NCBI GenBank assembly: GCA_949292785.1
Contig: CASFBK010000009.1
Location: 143,326 to 207,325, forward strand
Direction of reading: 5' to 3'
Source: an uncultured Eubacteriales bacterium
GTDB taxonomy: Bacteria > Bacillota > Clostridia > Lachnospirales > Lachnospiraceae
Length of the DNA: 64,000 nucleotides
The translations under genes were made by a program, and so were the position numbers. The notes below the pieces were generated by a model that did not search any database, had not been told where the DNA came from, and saw nothing but the letters and a program-made list of their open reading frames with translations. Shown here one piece after another: positions 53,464-60,591 of this stretch. The first letter of the stretch is position 1. Each line of letters starts with the position of its first letter.

Positions 53464-53505
53464 AAAAAAACGCAGGTAATGATATACTTCTATCATCACC
53501 TGCGT
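53464..53505 (-). terminator. Strong intrinsic terminator upstream of speA
   Basis: Arms ACGCAGGT-ATGAT and ATCAT-ACCTGCGT form 13 bp with a one-base internal mismatch around an 8-base loop. Seven T residues follow on the minus strand (53464-53470). It ends the structured RNA that starts at about 53742 and lies about 95 bp before the speA start. Confidence 0.92.
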
Positions 53506-53742
53506 CTGATTATTCACATATAGTAGTATTTTCCATTTAAAAATACTATGTGCATTTATTCACAGATAGGGTTTCCAGAGTCTATATAGCAAATACTTAC
53601 TTTTACTACTCTTATTGACCACTTCACAAGTTGATGTGTATACCACACTGGTTTTAAGTAACCAACTTATAAAATTTGAGCTTCTAACTCAATCAATAAT
53701 GCGACTATGAAAACAACCCATTTCTGTTTTCGCACATCTAGG
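53506..53742 (-). ncRNA. Densely structured leader or independent small RNA upstream of speA
   Basis: Between a clear promoter and a strong terminator lie about 235 noncoding bases. On the minus strand they contain five helices: 53700-53734, 53676-53692 (TTGAG/CTCAA), a branched unit at 53628-53668 (outer AAGTTG/CAACTT with inner GGTT/AACC and GTGT/ACAC hairpins), 53577-53612 (AGAGT/ACTCT), and 53515-53552 (CACATA..TATGTG with inner GTATTTT/AAAATAC). No T-box, lysine, guanidine or 6S core was recognised. It may be a riboswitch-like attenuator for polyamine genes, or a free sRNA. Confidence 0.65.
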
Positions 53743-53748
53743 AAAAAG

Positions 53749-53776
53749 ATTATCATATAACCATGTATCTTGTCAA
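53749..53776 (-). promoter_or_regulatory. Promoter of the speA leader RNA
   Basis: Minus-strand TTGACA (53771-53776), a 16-bp spacer with TATG before it, and GATAAT (53749-53754). The start would fall near 53742. It lies just beyond the rubredoxin stop codon. Confidence 0.8.
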
Positions 53777-53799
53777 TAATTTTAGACAATCCTTTTCCA

Positions 53800-53961
53800 T
53801 TATTTTTCTTTTACAAACACTTCTTTTCCTAATCCGCACCATGGGCACACCCAGTCATCGGGTATATCCTCGAACGCAGTTCCCGGAGCAATCCCATTAT
53901 CAGGGTCTCCTACCTCCGGGTCATATACATATCCACAGGGTTCACAAAGATATTTATCCAT
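53800..53961 (-). CDS. Rubredoxin
   Basis: A 53-residue rubredoxin, short enough to be missed by simple length cut-offs. Iron ligands are in [15 protein letters not shown] (C6, C9) and [10 protein letters not shown] (C39, C42), and [18 protein letters not shown] between them is the family core. It is a one-electron carrier, often for reductases that remove oxygen or peroxide. GGAGAAAAAAT precedes the ATG. It follows the DUF2325 and flavodoxin genes on the same strand. Confidence 0.95.
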   Translation of the reverse strand: MDKYLCEPCGYVYDPEVGDPDNGIAPGTAFEDIPDDWVCPWCGLGKEVFVKEK

Positions 53962-54012
53962 ATTTTTTCTCCTTTTTACCTTTTCTGGTAGTATGCCCTG
54001 TGTTTTCTTTTA

Positions 54013-54297
54013 TTATGCACTGCACTTTTCTGACAAAATTTCTTCTAATGCTGTTCCGCTGCTGGTATGACAGCGTACCACATCTGCATTGGTGCGTTCC
54101 GCTTCGGTCAGTGCACAGCGTACCATTTTATGAGATACGGTATTCGTAAATAACACAATCAAATCAGGACTTCCGATTTTTTCCTTTAAATTTCCTGACA
54201 TCTGGGTAAATACTTTCGCTCTGCACTGATGTGCCTTACAGATTTTTTTATATTGACAGACCATTCTGTCATGTCCTCCAATAATTACTACGCTCAT
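54013..54297 (-). CDS. DUF2325 domain protein
   Basis: A protein of about 94 residues of the DUF2325 family. It has MSVVIIGGHDRMVCQYKKICK at the N-terminus, VFTQMSGNLKEKIGSPDLIVLFTNTVSHKMVRCA in the middle, and RCHTSSGTALEEIL near the end. The fold is probably Rossmann-like; function is unknown. The ATG at 54297 is preferred to 54321. It lies between flavodoxin and rubredoxin genes, an arrangement suggesting a redox or metal-related role. Confidence 0.85.
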   Translation of the reverse strand: MSVVIIGGHDRMVCQYKKICKAHQCRAKVFTQMSGNLKEKIGSPDLIVLFTNTVSHKMVRCALTEAERTNADVVRCHTSSGTALEEILSEKCSA

Positions 54298-54347
54298 TAT
54301 TCTTTTCCTTTCTTCTCTCAATCAATTATGCTATCTTTTATGGAAGC

Positions 54348-54371
54348 CAGGCTGTCTGTTACGACAGCCTG
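54348..54371 (-). other. Intercistronic hairpin between flavodoxin and DUF2325 genes
   Basis: Perfect 9-bp arms CAGGCTGTC / GACAGCCTG around a 6-base loop. No T-run follows on the minus strand, so it may stabilise or process the transcript rather than end it. Confidence 0.7.
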
Positions 54372-54397
54372 CATATCAATTATGTAAAATTGCCTCT

Positions 54398-54829
54398 TTA
54401 CAGAGATGCTAACTGTTTTCCCAGACTCTCGCATTCTGCTTCACCGGATGCATCCGGTGTTTCATGTATCGCTAAACCTTCTCCGTTTACCACTGTTGCT
54501 CCTGCTGCTGTCATTCGTTCTTCCCAGTCACGCATCCACTGACCGTCGCCCCATCCATAAGAGCCAAACAGTGCAATTTTCTTGCCGGCTGCAAAACCTT
54601 CCACCTCAGTTACAAATGGTTCCATTTCGCATTCTTCTAACACTTCTGCTCCCATAGCCGGGCATCCTAATGCAAAACAATCTGCCTGCTTTAAATCATC
54701 TACAGATACGGCAGAAACCGGAAGCACCTCTGCTTCTTTTCCTGCTGCTGTAATTCCTCTTCCGATGGCATTTGCCATAGCTTCTGTATTTCCGGTCTGA
54801 GACCAAAACGCTACAATAATTTTACTCAT
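54398..54829 (-). CDS. Flavodoxin
   Basis: A flavodoxin of about 143 residues. The FMN phosphate loop is AFWSQTGNTEAMANAIGRG, and GSYGWGDGQWMRDWEERM matches the FMN-stacking 90s loop. It replaces ferredoxin as a low-potential carrier when iron is scarce. The ATG at 54829 has AGGAGG 7 bp upstream. It follows the DUF3793 gene directly, downstream of a DtxR-type operator at 55504-55521, which fits induction under iron limitation. Confidence 0.94.
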   Translation of the reverse strand: MSKIIVAFWSQTGNTEAMANAIGRGITAAGKEAEVLPVSAVSVDDLKQADCFALGCPAMGAEVLEECEMEPFVTEVEGFAAGKKIALFGSYGWGDGQWMRDWEERMTAAGATVVNGEGLAIHETPDASGEAECESLGKQLASL

Positions 54830-54840
54830 ATCAATTCCTC

Positions 54841-55464
54841 CTAAATCATGACCTGTTTCCATTGCCTATCCTGAAAAGCTTCGTGATTCAATATATGAAA
54901 AATATTTTTTCCTTCCGAAACCATCCTGACTGCTGTTTCTTTTGCCTGGTCATATCGTTCAAAATGCTTCAGCGCCTCGGAAAGATTGGTATATACTTTC
55001 CAATATCCGGAATACAAAAAATTCTCCCCCTCATTCCGGATAAATCCTGCCACATCCTCTACCGGATATCCTAACAGCAGACCCATCTCATGAGGAAACT
55101 CCCCATCTTCCTCTACATATTGGGTATACCTTGCAGAAAATTCTTTTAATATCTCTTCTAAGCTATATCTTGCATATCCAAAGTTCTCCATCATTTCCCG
55201 AACCTCTATACGCTCCAGATAGGAAATCAATTCCTGTTCCCGATAAATTAGAAAAGCCGCTTTTTCTCCCGATACCATCAACAGCTTACAGGATAATTCT
55301 GTCTTGGGAAACAACTGCATGACCTGACTGATTTTTTCCTTTTCCACAATCAAAAGATTCGATATTTTGTAGTTCATCAGTACCGGGGCACACTGCAGTG
55401 CAAGCTGAGCATCCAACATTTTCATATTCATGTTAGTAATCAGATACACCATTTCCCTGCTCAT
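54841..55464 (-). CDS. DUF3793 family protein
   Basis: A 207-residue protein with ALQCAPVLMNYKISNLLIVEK near the N-terminus, LLMVSGEKAAFLIYREQELISYLER in the middle and FPHEMGLLLGYPVEDVAGFIRNEGENFLYSGYWKVYTN in the second half, all characteristic of DUF3793. No function is established. It often neighbours flavodoxin genes in Clostridia, from memory. First gene of an apparent operon (DUF3793, flavodoxin, perhaps DUF2325 and rubredoxin), directly after a metal-regulator operator. Confidence 0.88.
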   Translation of the reverse strand: MSREMVYLITNMNMKMLDAQLALQCAPVLMNYKISNLLIVEKEKISQVMQLFPKTELSCKLLMVSGEKAAFLIYREQELISYLERIEVREMMENFGYARYSLEEILKEFSARYTQYVEEDGEFPHEMGLLLGYPVEDVAGFIRNEGENFLYSGYWKVYTNLSEALKHFERYDQAKETAVRMVSEGKNIFHILNHEAFQDRQWKQVMI

Positions 55465-55503
55465 TGAATTTTGTCATCCTTTCAGTTAGTCTTTTCTTTC
55501 TTT

Positions 55504-55557
55504 GGTTAGTTTTTACTAACCTATGGATATCATACAGGAAGTCATCCTATTTTTCAA
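55504..55557 (-). promoter_or_regulatory. Promoter and DtxR-type operator of the DUF3793-flavodoxin operon
   Basis: Minus-strand TTGAAA (55552-55557), a 17-bp spacer and TATGAT (55529-55534). Directly downstream is the perfect dyad GGTTAGTTTTTACTAACC (55504-55521), covering the expected start. Sites of the same form lie at the feo and dtxR-family promoters. Confidence 0.85.
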
Positions 55558-55591
55558 GATAGTTATTGAACGGCTTTTCTCAAAAACCCTC

Positions 55592-55622
55592 AAAAAAAGC
55601 ACTGAGATAATTATCCCAGTGC
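55592..55622 (-). terminator. Terminator overlapping the ZIP gene stop
   Basis: GCACTG-GATAA and TTATC-CAGTGC (55599-55622) pair with one mismatch and are followed by seven T residues on the minus strand. The TAA of the ZIP gene lies inside the stem. Confidence 0.85.
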
Positions 55623-56387
55623 CACATCTAATATCATCATGATTACAAATCCAAATGCAAATCCAATGGTTCCGATATTGGAATGTTCCCCTTCCGATGC
55701 CTCCGGCAGAAGTTCTTCCACCACCACATAAATCATAGCTCCCGCCGCAAAGGACAAAAGATACGGTAAAAACGGAACCACCAGTCCTGTCAATAAAATG
55801 GTAATTCCTGCCCCAATCGGCTCTACGATTCCCGATGCCATGCCATAGAAAAACGCCTTTCCTTTGCTGCCTCCTTCACTTTTCAACGGAAGAGAAATAA
55901 TAGCTCCTTCCGGAAAGTTCTGAATCGCAATTCCGATTGCCAGAGCAAAGGCTCCCGCTACGGTAATTCCGCTTTCTCCTGTCAAAAGTCCCGCAAACAC
56001 CACACCAACTGCCATTCCCTCCGGTATATTGTGAAGGGTAACAGCCAGTACCAGCATGGTTGTTTTTTTTAGGTTTGTTTCCGGCCCCTCCGGCTTGTCA
56101 GCATTCATATGTAAATGCGGAATCAGTCTGTCCATTCCCAACAAAAATAGAATTCCCAATGAAAATCCTACTGCCGCCGGAACAAACGCAAGCTTTCCCA
56201 TTTCCTCTGACATATCAATCGCCGGTATCAGCAAAGACCATACGGATGCCGCCACCATAACGCCGGATGCAAAACCAAGCAATGACTTTTGCACCAACGG
56301 TTTTATTGTATTTTTCAAAAAGAACACACAGGCTGCACCAAGTGTTGTTCCTAAAAATGGAATTAATAATCCAACTGCTATATTCAT
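55611..56387 (-). CDS. ZIP-family metal transporter
   Basis: A 258-residue, eight-helix ZIP permease (GufA/ZupT-like) for zinc or related divalent ions. The metal-binding motifs HNIPEGMAVGVVFAGL (helix 4) and QNFPEGAIISLPLKSEGG (helix 5) are intact. A His/Asp-containing loop (HLHMNADKPEGPE) lies between helices 3 and 4. Its terminator overlaps the stop. No operator was seen in its 5' region. Confidence 0.92.
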   Translation of the reverse strand: MNIAVGLLIPFLGTTLGAACVFFLKNTIKPLVQKSLLGFASGVMVAASVWSLLIPAIDMSEEMGKLAFVPAAVGFSLGILFLLGMDRLIPHLHMNADKPEGPETNLKKTTMLVLAVTLHNIPEGMAVGVVFAGLLTGESGITVAGAFALAIGIAIQNFPEGAIISLPLKSEGGSKGKAFFYGMASGIVEPIGAGITILLTGLVVPFLPYLLSFAAGAMIYVVVEELLPEASEGEHSNIGTIGFAFGFVIMMILDVALG

Positions 56388-56567
56388 TTCTGTCTCTCCT
56401 GTCTGTCATCATTCTTTATAATGATTTTATTCTCTGTTTCTAATATATGCACGGGTTTACGCAAGGTGCTCCCATACGCTATTTCCGCATATCATCGTTA
56501 TTCATCATAACCACTAAGCTCCCAAAGCGTTCATATTATAGCATACATTTTCACAAAGAAAAAGAGA

Positions 56568-56613
56568 AATGAACAATTATAGCGTAATCTAAACCGTTCA
56601 TTTCTCTCATTTA
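56568..56613 (-). terminator. Terminator after the GH53 gene
   Basis: Arms AGAGAAATGAAC / GTTCATTTCTCT (12 bp, perfect) enclose about 21 bases, and TTTTTC follows on the minus strand. The rest of the 245-bp gap to the ZIP gene shows no other clear feature. Confidence 0.85.
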
Positions 56614-56632
56614 TTTCATCTTCTCTCTTATT

Positions 56633-57742
56633 TTAACCTTTAAAATCCCGAATCACTTCCAGTGCGGGAAGGGCATTTCCCTCGTAGTCAAACAATGCCT
56701 GATTTGCCCATTCGTTTCCGCAGGGTCCCTTATCCTTCATATACTTAAGAGAGGCTTCCGTTGCCCAGCCGGAACCAGAAATTGGAATCCACGCCGGCTC
56801 CCAGTAATAAAATCCACGTCCCTTGTTTTCCGGTATCTCTTTTAGCCGCTTCATTATATCCAGTATAAAGTCACTCTGCCCCTGCTTTGTCATGGGATAC
56901 TCTATCTTTTCTACCAAAGAAGGCTTGGTTGCCATACCCTTTCGTTCCTGTGGCTCCAGTTTTTCATAGGCTGCATAGTCCTCCATGGTATAGCCCATAG
57001 ATACCTCTGCTATTATCACTTCTTTGTTGTAACGCTTCGCAATATCCTTCATGTTATTGCTAAGGCTATCAAGGCTTCCATGCCAGAAGGGATAATAGGA
57101 CAAGCCAATCACATCAAAATCCTCGCCCCGTTTACAATAATTGTCAAACCATCTGCGGTACAGCTCGTTATTTCCTCCGTTATCCAGATGAATCATAATC
57201 TTCATATTCGGAATTACCGCCTTTACGCCGCGGATTCCGCTACTTACAAATCTTGCAAGGTTATCGTAGTTGGGAACCTCACCCTCCGGCCAGAGAATTC
57301 CATTAGAGAGCTCATTTCCCACCTGAACCATGGTCGGAACCGCATCTGCCTTAACCATAGCCTCCATGACCGCTACAGTATAATCATACATTGCCTGTTC
57401 CAGCTCTTCCAGGGAATAATTCCTCCATGCCTTTGGCTTTATCTGCTTGCCCGGGTCGGTCCAGAAATCGCTGTAATGAAGGTTCAGCAGAAAATCCAGC
57501 CCCCTTTGCCGCACCTTTTTTGCCATCTGAAGAGTAACTGCAAGGTCATTTGTGCCCGCTCCGTAAGGCTCTCCGGACTCCGAATAAGGATTGTGCCACA
57601 AACGCAGGCGCACCGCGTTAATGTCATATTCCATCAGAATGTCCAGCACATCGCCTTCTACTCCGTGATTATAATATTTCACTCCAAGCCTCTCTAGCTC
57701 TGCCATAGTAGACAAATCCACACCCTTGATAAATTCTTCCAT
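56633..57742 (-). CDS. GH53 endo-beta-1,4-galactanase
   Basis: A glycoside hydrolase of about 369 residues that cuts beta-1,4-galactan side chains of pectin. GH53 motifs are FIKGVDLSTMAELE, INAVRLRLWHNPY and LLNLHYSDFWTDPGKQIKPKAW, then the acid/base Glu in MVQVGNELSNGILWPEG and the nucleophile Glu in EVIIAEVSMGYT. No signal peptide is present, so it should act on imported oligosaccharides in the cytoplasm. The ATG at 57742 follows GGGAGGGAAAAG and is preferred to an in-frame ATG at 57820. Last gene of its operon. Confidence 0.92.
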   Translation of the reverse strand: MEEFIKGVDLSTMAELERLGVKYYNHGVEGDVLDILMEYDINAVRLRLWHNPYSESGEPYGAGTNDLAVTLQMAKKVRQRGLDFLLNLHYSDFWTDPGKQIKPKAWRNYSLEELEQAMYDYTVAVMEAMVKADAVPTMVQVGNELSNGILWPEGEVPNYDNLARFVSSGIRGVKAVIPNMKIMIHLDNGGNNELYRRWFDNYCKRGEDFDVIGLSYYPFWHGSLDSLSNNMKDIAKRYNKEVIIAEVSMGYTMEDYAAYEKLEPQERKGMATKPSLVEKIEYPMTKQGQSDFILDIMKRLKEIPENKGRGFYYWEPAWIPISGSGWATEASLKYMKDKGPCGNEWANQALFDYEGNALPALEVIRDFKG

Positions 57743-57825
57743 TCTTTTCCCTCCCTTTGTGCCAAAACAGGGAACGAAGCCTTTTTTTTCTTCATTCCCT
57801 GTTTTTATTTGATTTTTCACCTTAC

Positions 57826-58044
57826 TTAATCGAAATCAAACTTCTCAAAACGTTTCATCATATCGCGATAACGGAACCGTACCATTTCATTTTTTGCCAG
57901 AACATCTTCTTCTGTTCCGCTGTACTGACAACGAATGCAGTAATATTCTTTTTTCTCTTTGTCATAGAACATATCAATGTCCAAGTCCCTCATAAAGCAG
58001 GACGGACAACGGTAATTTAATTTGCCTTTTCCAGATTGAGCCAT
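57826..58044 (-). CDS. Small zinc-ribbon protein
   Basis: A 72-residue protein with two C-x2-C knuckles, YRCPSCFMRD and YYCIRCQYSG (C13, C16, C36, C39), consistent with one bound zinc. The C-terminal third is charged and helical. AAGGAGG precedes the ATG. It overlaps the end of the upstream gene by 28 bp and may be translationally coupled to it. Function is unknown. Confidence 0.8.
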   Translation of the reverse strand: MAQSGKGKLNYRCPSCFMRDLDIDMFYDKEKKEYYCIRCQYSGTEEDVLAKNEMVRFRYRDMMKRFEKFDFD

Positions 58045-59849
58045 GTCGCAAATACCTCCTTATCCGAAACTTTTTTCTTATATCCCAATGTAAACATCGG
58101 GGAGAATGCGTAACCTTCCTTTATGTATCCTTCTGCATCAGCGGAAGGAGTCAGAGATACTTTTGTCTGGATAGCCGGAATCACTGCGCTGACTGCTTTT
58201 GCGCCTTCCAGGCTCTCTTCTCTGCACTTATACTCGTAAGAAATGCTCTTTGTCTCACTTCCTTCACACGCCAGCGTAATTCCGGTCATATCCTCCGGAT
58301 ATTCTGTTGTGCCATAGCATGCTACCATGTATTCGTTCAGTTCTACTTCTGCCGCGGGGTCGCTCATCTCTAAAATGGTTCTTTCCATCTTGATATTGGA
58401 TGCCCCTTCCTCAAAGGAAATCTTTGTCTGAAGCTTTACGGTCAGGTCCGCAAATTCAATCTCCACCGGATCAAGGGTCAGGATACGGGTATTTCCTTCC
58501 TGTGAAAAATGAGCCTTGGTGCGGCATAAGCACAAGTCTACTTCTTCTCCGTTGTGGGAAAGCTTTGCACTGCGCACAGTTCCTTCTCCTGCATAATGGG
58601 TAAAATAGCCGGCACGATATTTTTCCTGAATCAGGAATGGATACGAAGCATCCTGTACATGCGGTGTTCCGATTCCTACCTGCCACTCCAGCTTTGCTGC
58701 ATACGGGCGAAGGTCAACGATAGCGCCGCCCTGGTCCATATTGACGCAGGCTCTCATATATGGGTCTGTGTACCAGAAGACCTGCTTGTCAGAGCCATAG
58801 AGAATGTCTCTCCAAAGCGCACATTCCGGCTCTTTATATGATTTTTTCTGACGGTAGTAATCGGCAAACTCTGCCATAGTCATATCAATGAGCTTTCCTT
58901 CTTTTTTCAATTTTCCATAGTAAGCACAACCGTCTGAATAGGATTTTTCCAATAATTCGTATGGTGCCTCCCAGCGTCCCATTTTGTTCATCCAGCCCGG
59001 TCCTACAAACATCATATTATAAGCATACCCGTTGTTGTATTTTTCCAAAGAACGATACTGGTCAATCAGGTTATACAGATAAGGATATTCCCAGGTCTTG
59101 GAATCATAAATCATACCGCGCAGTACGTTCTGGGGATGGGTTCCGAAGTTGGAGCCGTTTCCGTCATAGCAAGCCAGCAGGTCGCGGGATAAGTGTGGAA
59201 TCGCTACAATTCCGGAGTCTTCACTCTCATCTGCCGCCGGTGCATGGGTATTCTGCTTAGAAGGAATCCACGGCGCCCATGGACCACCATCGAATAAGGT
59301 ATACCAGGAATTGTTACAGGTGTGATATGCCTTGGGTCCTTCTTCCCAACAGGTTGCAACGGCGCATTTTACCATAGGATATTTCTCTTTGATATAATTG
59401 GTCAGGTCTGCATCCATGTAATAGGAACCGGTAGATTCCGGATAAAATCCAAAACGCTCATAAAACTTTTCAAACACATCATCTACAATGGATTTCTTAT
59501 CTTCCATGGAAAACATCCAGATACAAAAATCCTTGGTCTTGTATTTCTCACGAAATTCGTTACAAGGCAATCCCAACAGGGAGAGCGCAATCTCATCTCC
59601 ATATGTCTCATGGTCTGCTTTTGCTAACTCTACCGCTTCGTCATTGAAAAGACTTGCATATGTCATCTGTATGGTGGTTTTCAGTCCGTTCTCATGGGCA
59701 AGTCGCTGCTGTGTTTTGAAAATATCCAGTGATTCTGTCAGTAATGATTTTCTTCCGATATCCTCTTCCTTTCCATGTCCAGTTACTTTCTCCGCGTACT
59801 CTGGAACCATTTCCGGACGATGAATAATGTTTACCACAAATTTATCCAT
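58017..59849 (-). CDS. Large carbohydrate-operon protein of unknown family
   Basis: A cytoplasmic protein of about 610 residues, without a signal peptide. The N-terminal half looks like a (beta/alpha)-barrel or deacetylase-like domain (VNIIHRPEMVPEYAE, TTIQMTYASLFND, FYPESTGSYYMDADLTNYIKE, TCNNSWYTLFDGGPWAPW). The C-terminal half is beta-rich like carbohydrate-enzyme accessory domains. Co-location with GH53 and LacI-type operators suggests a role with sugar polymers or oligosaccharides, perhaps as a glycosidase. I cannot place it in a named family. The ATG at 59849 follows AAAAGGAGAG and replaces an upstream in-frame ATG at 59897. Confidence 0.75.
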   Translation of the reverse strand: MDKFVVNIIHRPEMVPEYAEKVTGHGKEEDIGRKSLLTESLDIFKTQQRLAHENGLKTTIQMTYASLFNDEAVELAKADHETYGDEIALSLLGLPCNEFREKYKTKDFCIWMFSMEDKKSIVDDVFEKFYERFGFYPESTGSYYMDADLTNYIKEKYPMVKCAVATCWEEGPKAYHTCNNSWYTLFDGGPWAPWIPSKQNTHAPAADESEDSGIVAIPHLSRDLLACYDGNGSNFGTHPQNVLRGMIYDSKTWEYPYLYNLIDQYRSLEKYNNGYAYNMMFVGPGWMNKMGRWEAPYELLEKSYSDGCAYYGKLKKEGKLIDMTMAEFADYYRQKKSYKEPECALWRDILYGSDKQVFWYTDPYMRACVNMDQGGAIVDLRPYAAKLEWQVGIGTPHVQDASYPFLIQEKYRAGYFTHYAGEGTVRSAKLSHNGEEVDLCLCRTKAHFSQEGNTRILTLDPVEIEFADLTVKLQTKISFEEGASNIKMERTILEMSDPAAEVELNEYMVACYGTTEYPEDMTGITLACEGSETKSISYEYKCREESLEGAKAVSAVIPAIQTKVSLTPSADAEGYIKEGYAFSPMFTLGYKKKVSDKEVFATWLNLEKAN

Positions 59850-59888
59850 GTTTTCTCTCCTTTTCTCTTGGTGCTCCCGTTGTTCACC

Positions 59889-59945
59889 GTTGCGCAATCG
59901 GTTGTTCTATAATTTGAGTATATCAACAATAATTTCTGTTGTCAA
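59889..59945 (-). promoter_or_regulatory. Promoter and first LacI-type operator of the GH53 operon
   Basis: Minus-strand TTGACA (59940-59945), a 17-bp spacer and TATACT (59917-59922) form a strong promoter. Just downstream lies a site with core TTGCGCAA (59889-59908), a central-CpG palindrome typical of LacI-family repressors. Confidence 0.82.
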
Positions 59946-60010
59946 CATGCATTTTTTATATATAAATCGTCCATTTTTTGTACATATTTCACATTATTTT
60001 TGTGTTTTTG

Positions 60011-60030
60011 GTTGCGCAACAAGTTGTTCT
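60011..60030 (-). promoter_or_regulatory. Second LacI-type operator, 122 bp upstream of the first
   Basis: It carries the perfect palindrome GTTGCGCAAC followed by the same GTTGTTCT found after the first site. The two 20-bp sites agree at 16 or 17 positions. Their spacing would allow looping by a tetrameric repressor, which is not encoded in the window. Confidence 0.72.
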
Positions 60031-60088
60031 GTTTTAAATGCCATATTTCACAATTTTACACTTTAACACAACAGGGTATTTCCTATAG

Positions 60089-60137
60089 AGCAAAAAAAAG
60101 GATATCCCCTCTGTGCTTCAGAGAGAATATCCTTACT
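60089..60137 (-). terminator. Terminator after fur
   Basis: Arms AAGGATAT / ATATCCTT, with inner CTCTG / CAGAG, are followed by eight T residues on the minus strand. It ends the feoA-feoA-feoB-fur transcript. Confidence 0.88.
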
Positions 60138-60158
60138 GCTTTTATCATATATGAAATT

Positions 60159-60590
60159 CTAGCATGTCTTTTCTTTGCAATCACATCCTGAAATAGTGAC
60201 AGACTCAATCCCCTGATTTTTCAAGTAACCGCAGGCATTCAGTCCTCTGCGAATCACTTCATTCCACTCCTTTGCAGAAAGGTTATAGCTACTGTCATCA
60301 TCCAGGATTACTGTACACGCATTTTCCAAAAGACAGTTGGGGGAATATGCAACCTTATACATATTCTTTCTGTCGATTGCTCCTATTTCCTCTAACATGT
60401 TCACCATACGGTATACCGTTGCCGCACCAATACCTTCATCTTTCTCTGATGCCTTATAGAAGATTTCCTTACAGCAGGCGCAATCTTCCTCCAGAATCAC
60501 ATCTAAAATCAGACGGCGCTGCTTGGTAATCCTGCATCCGTTTTCTTTCAGTTTTTCCAGTATCATGTCTTTCTGCATTTGTGTTCTCAT
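60159..60590 (-). CDS. Fur-family transcriptional regulator
   Basis: A 143-residue Fur superfamily protein. The winged helix reads MILEKLKENGCRITKQRRLILDVILE, then KDEGIGAATVYRMVNMLEEIGAIDR. The family's HHH metal-binding loop is not obvious; CACC near residue 40 and the C-terminal GCDCKEKTC offer Cys ligands instead. It lies 1 bp downstream of feoB, so it is probably induced with iron uptake. Whether it senses iron, peroxide or something else cannot be told. Confidence 0.85.
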   Translation of the reverse strand: MRTQMQKDMILEKLKENGCRITKQRRLILDVILEEDCACCKEIFYKASEKDEGIGAATVYRMVNMLEEIGAIDRKNMYKVAYSPNCLLENACTVILDDDSSYNLSAKEWNEVIRRGLNACGYLKNQGIESVTISGCDCKEKTC

Positions 60591-60591
60591 T

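Noticed and set aside
53506-53742. T-box, lysine or 6S RNA as the identity of the speA leader
   Set aside because: No T-box AGGGUGGNACCGCG core, no lysine-riboswitch motifs and no long end-to-end rod expected for 6S RNA were found.
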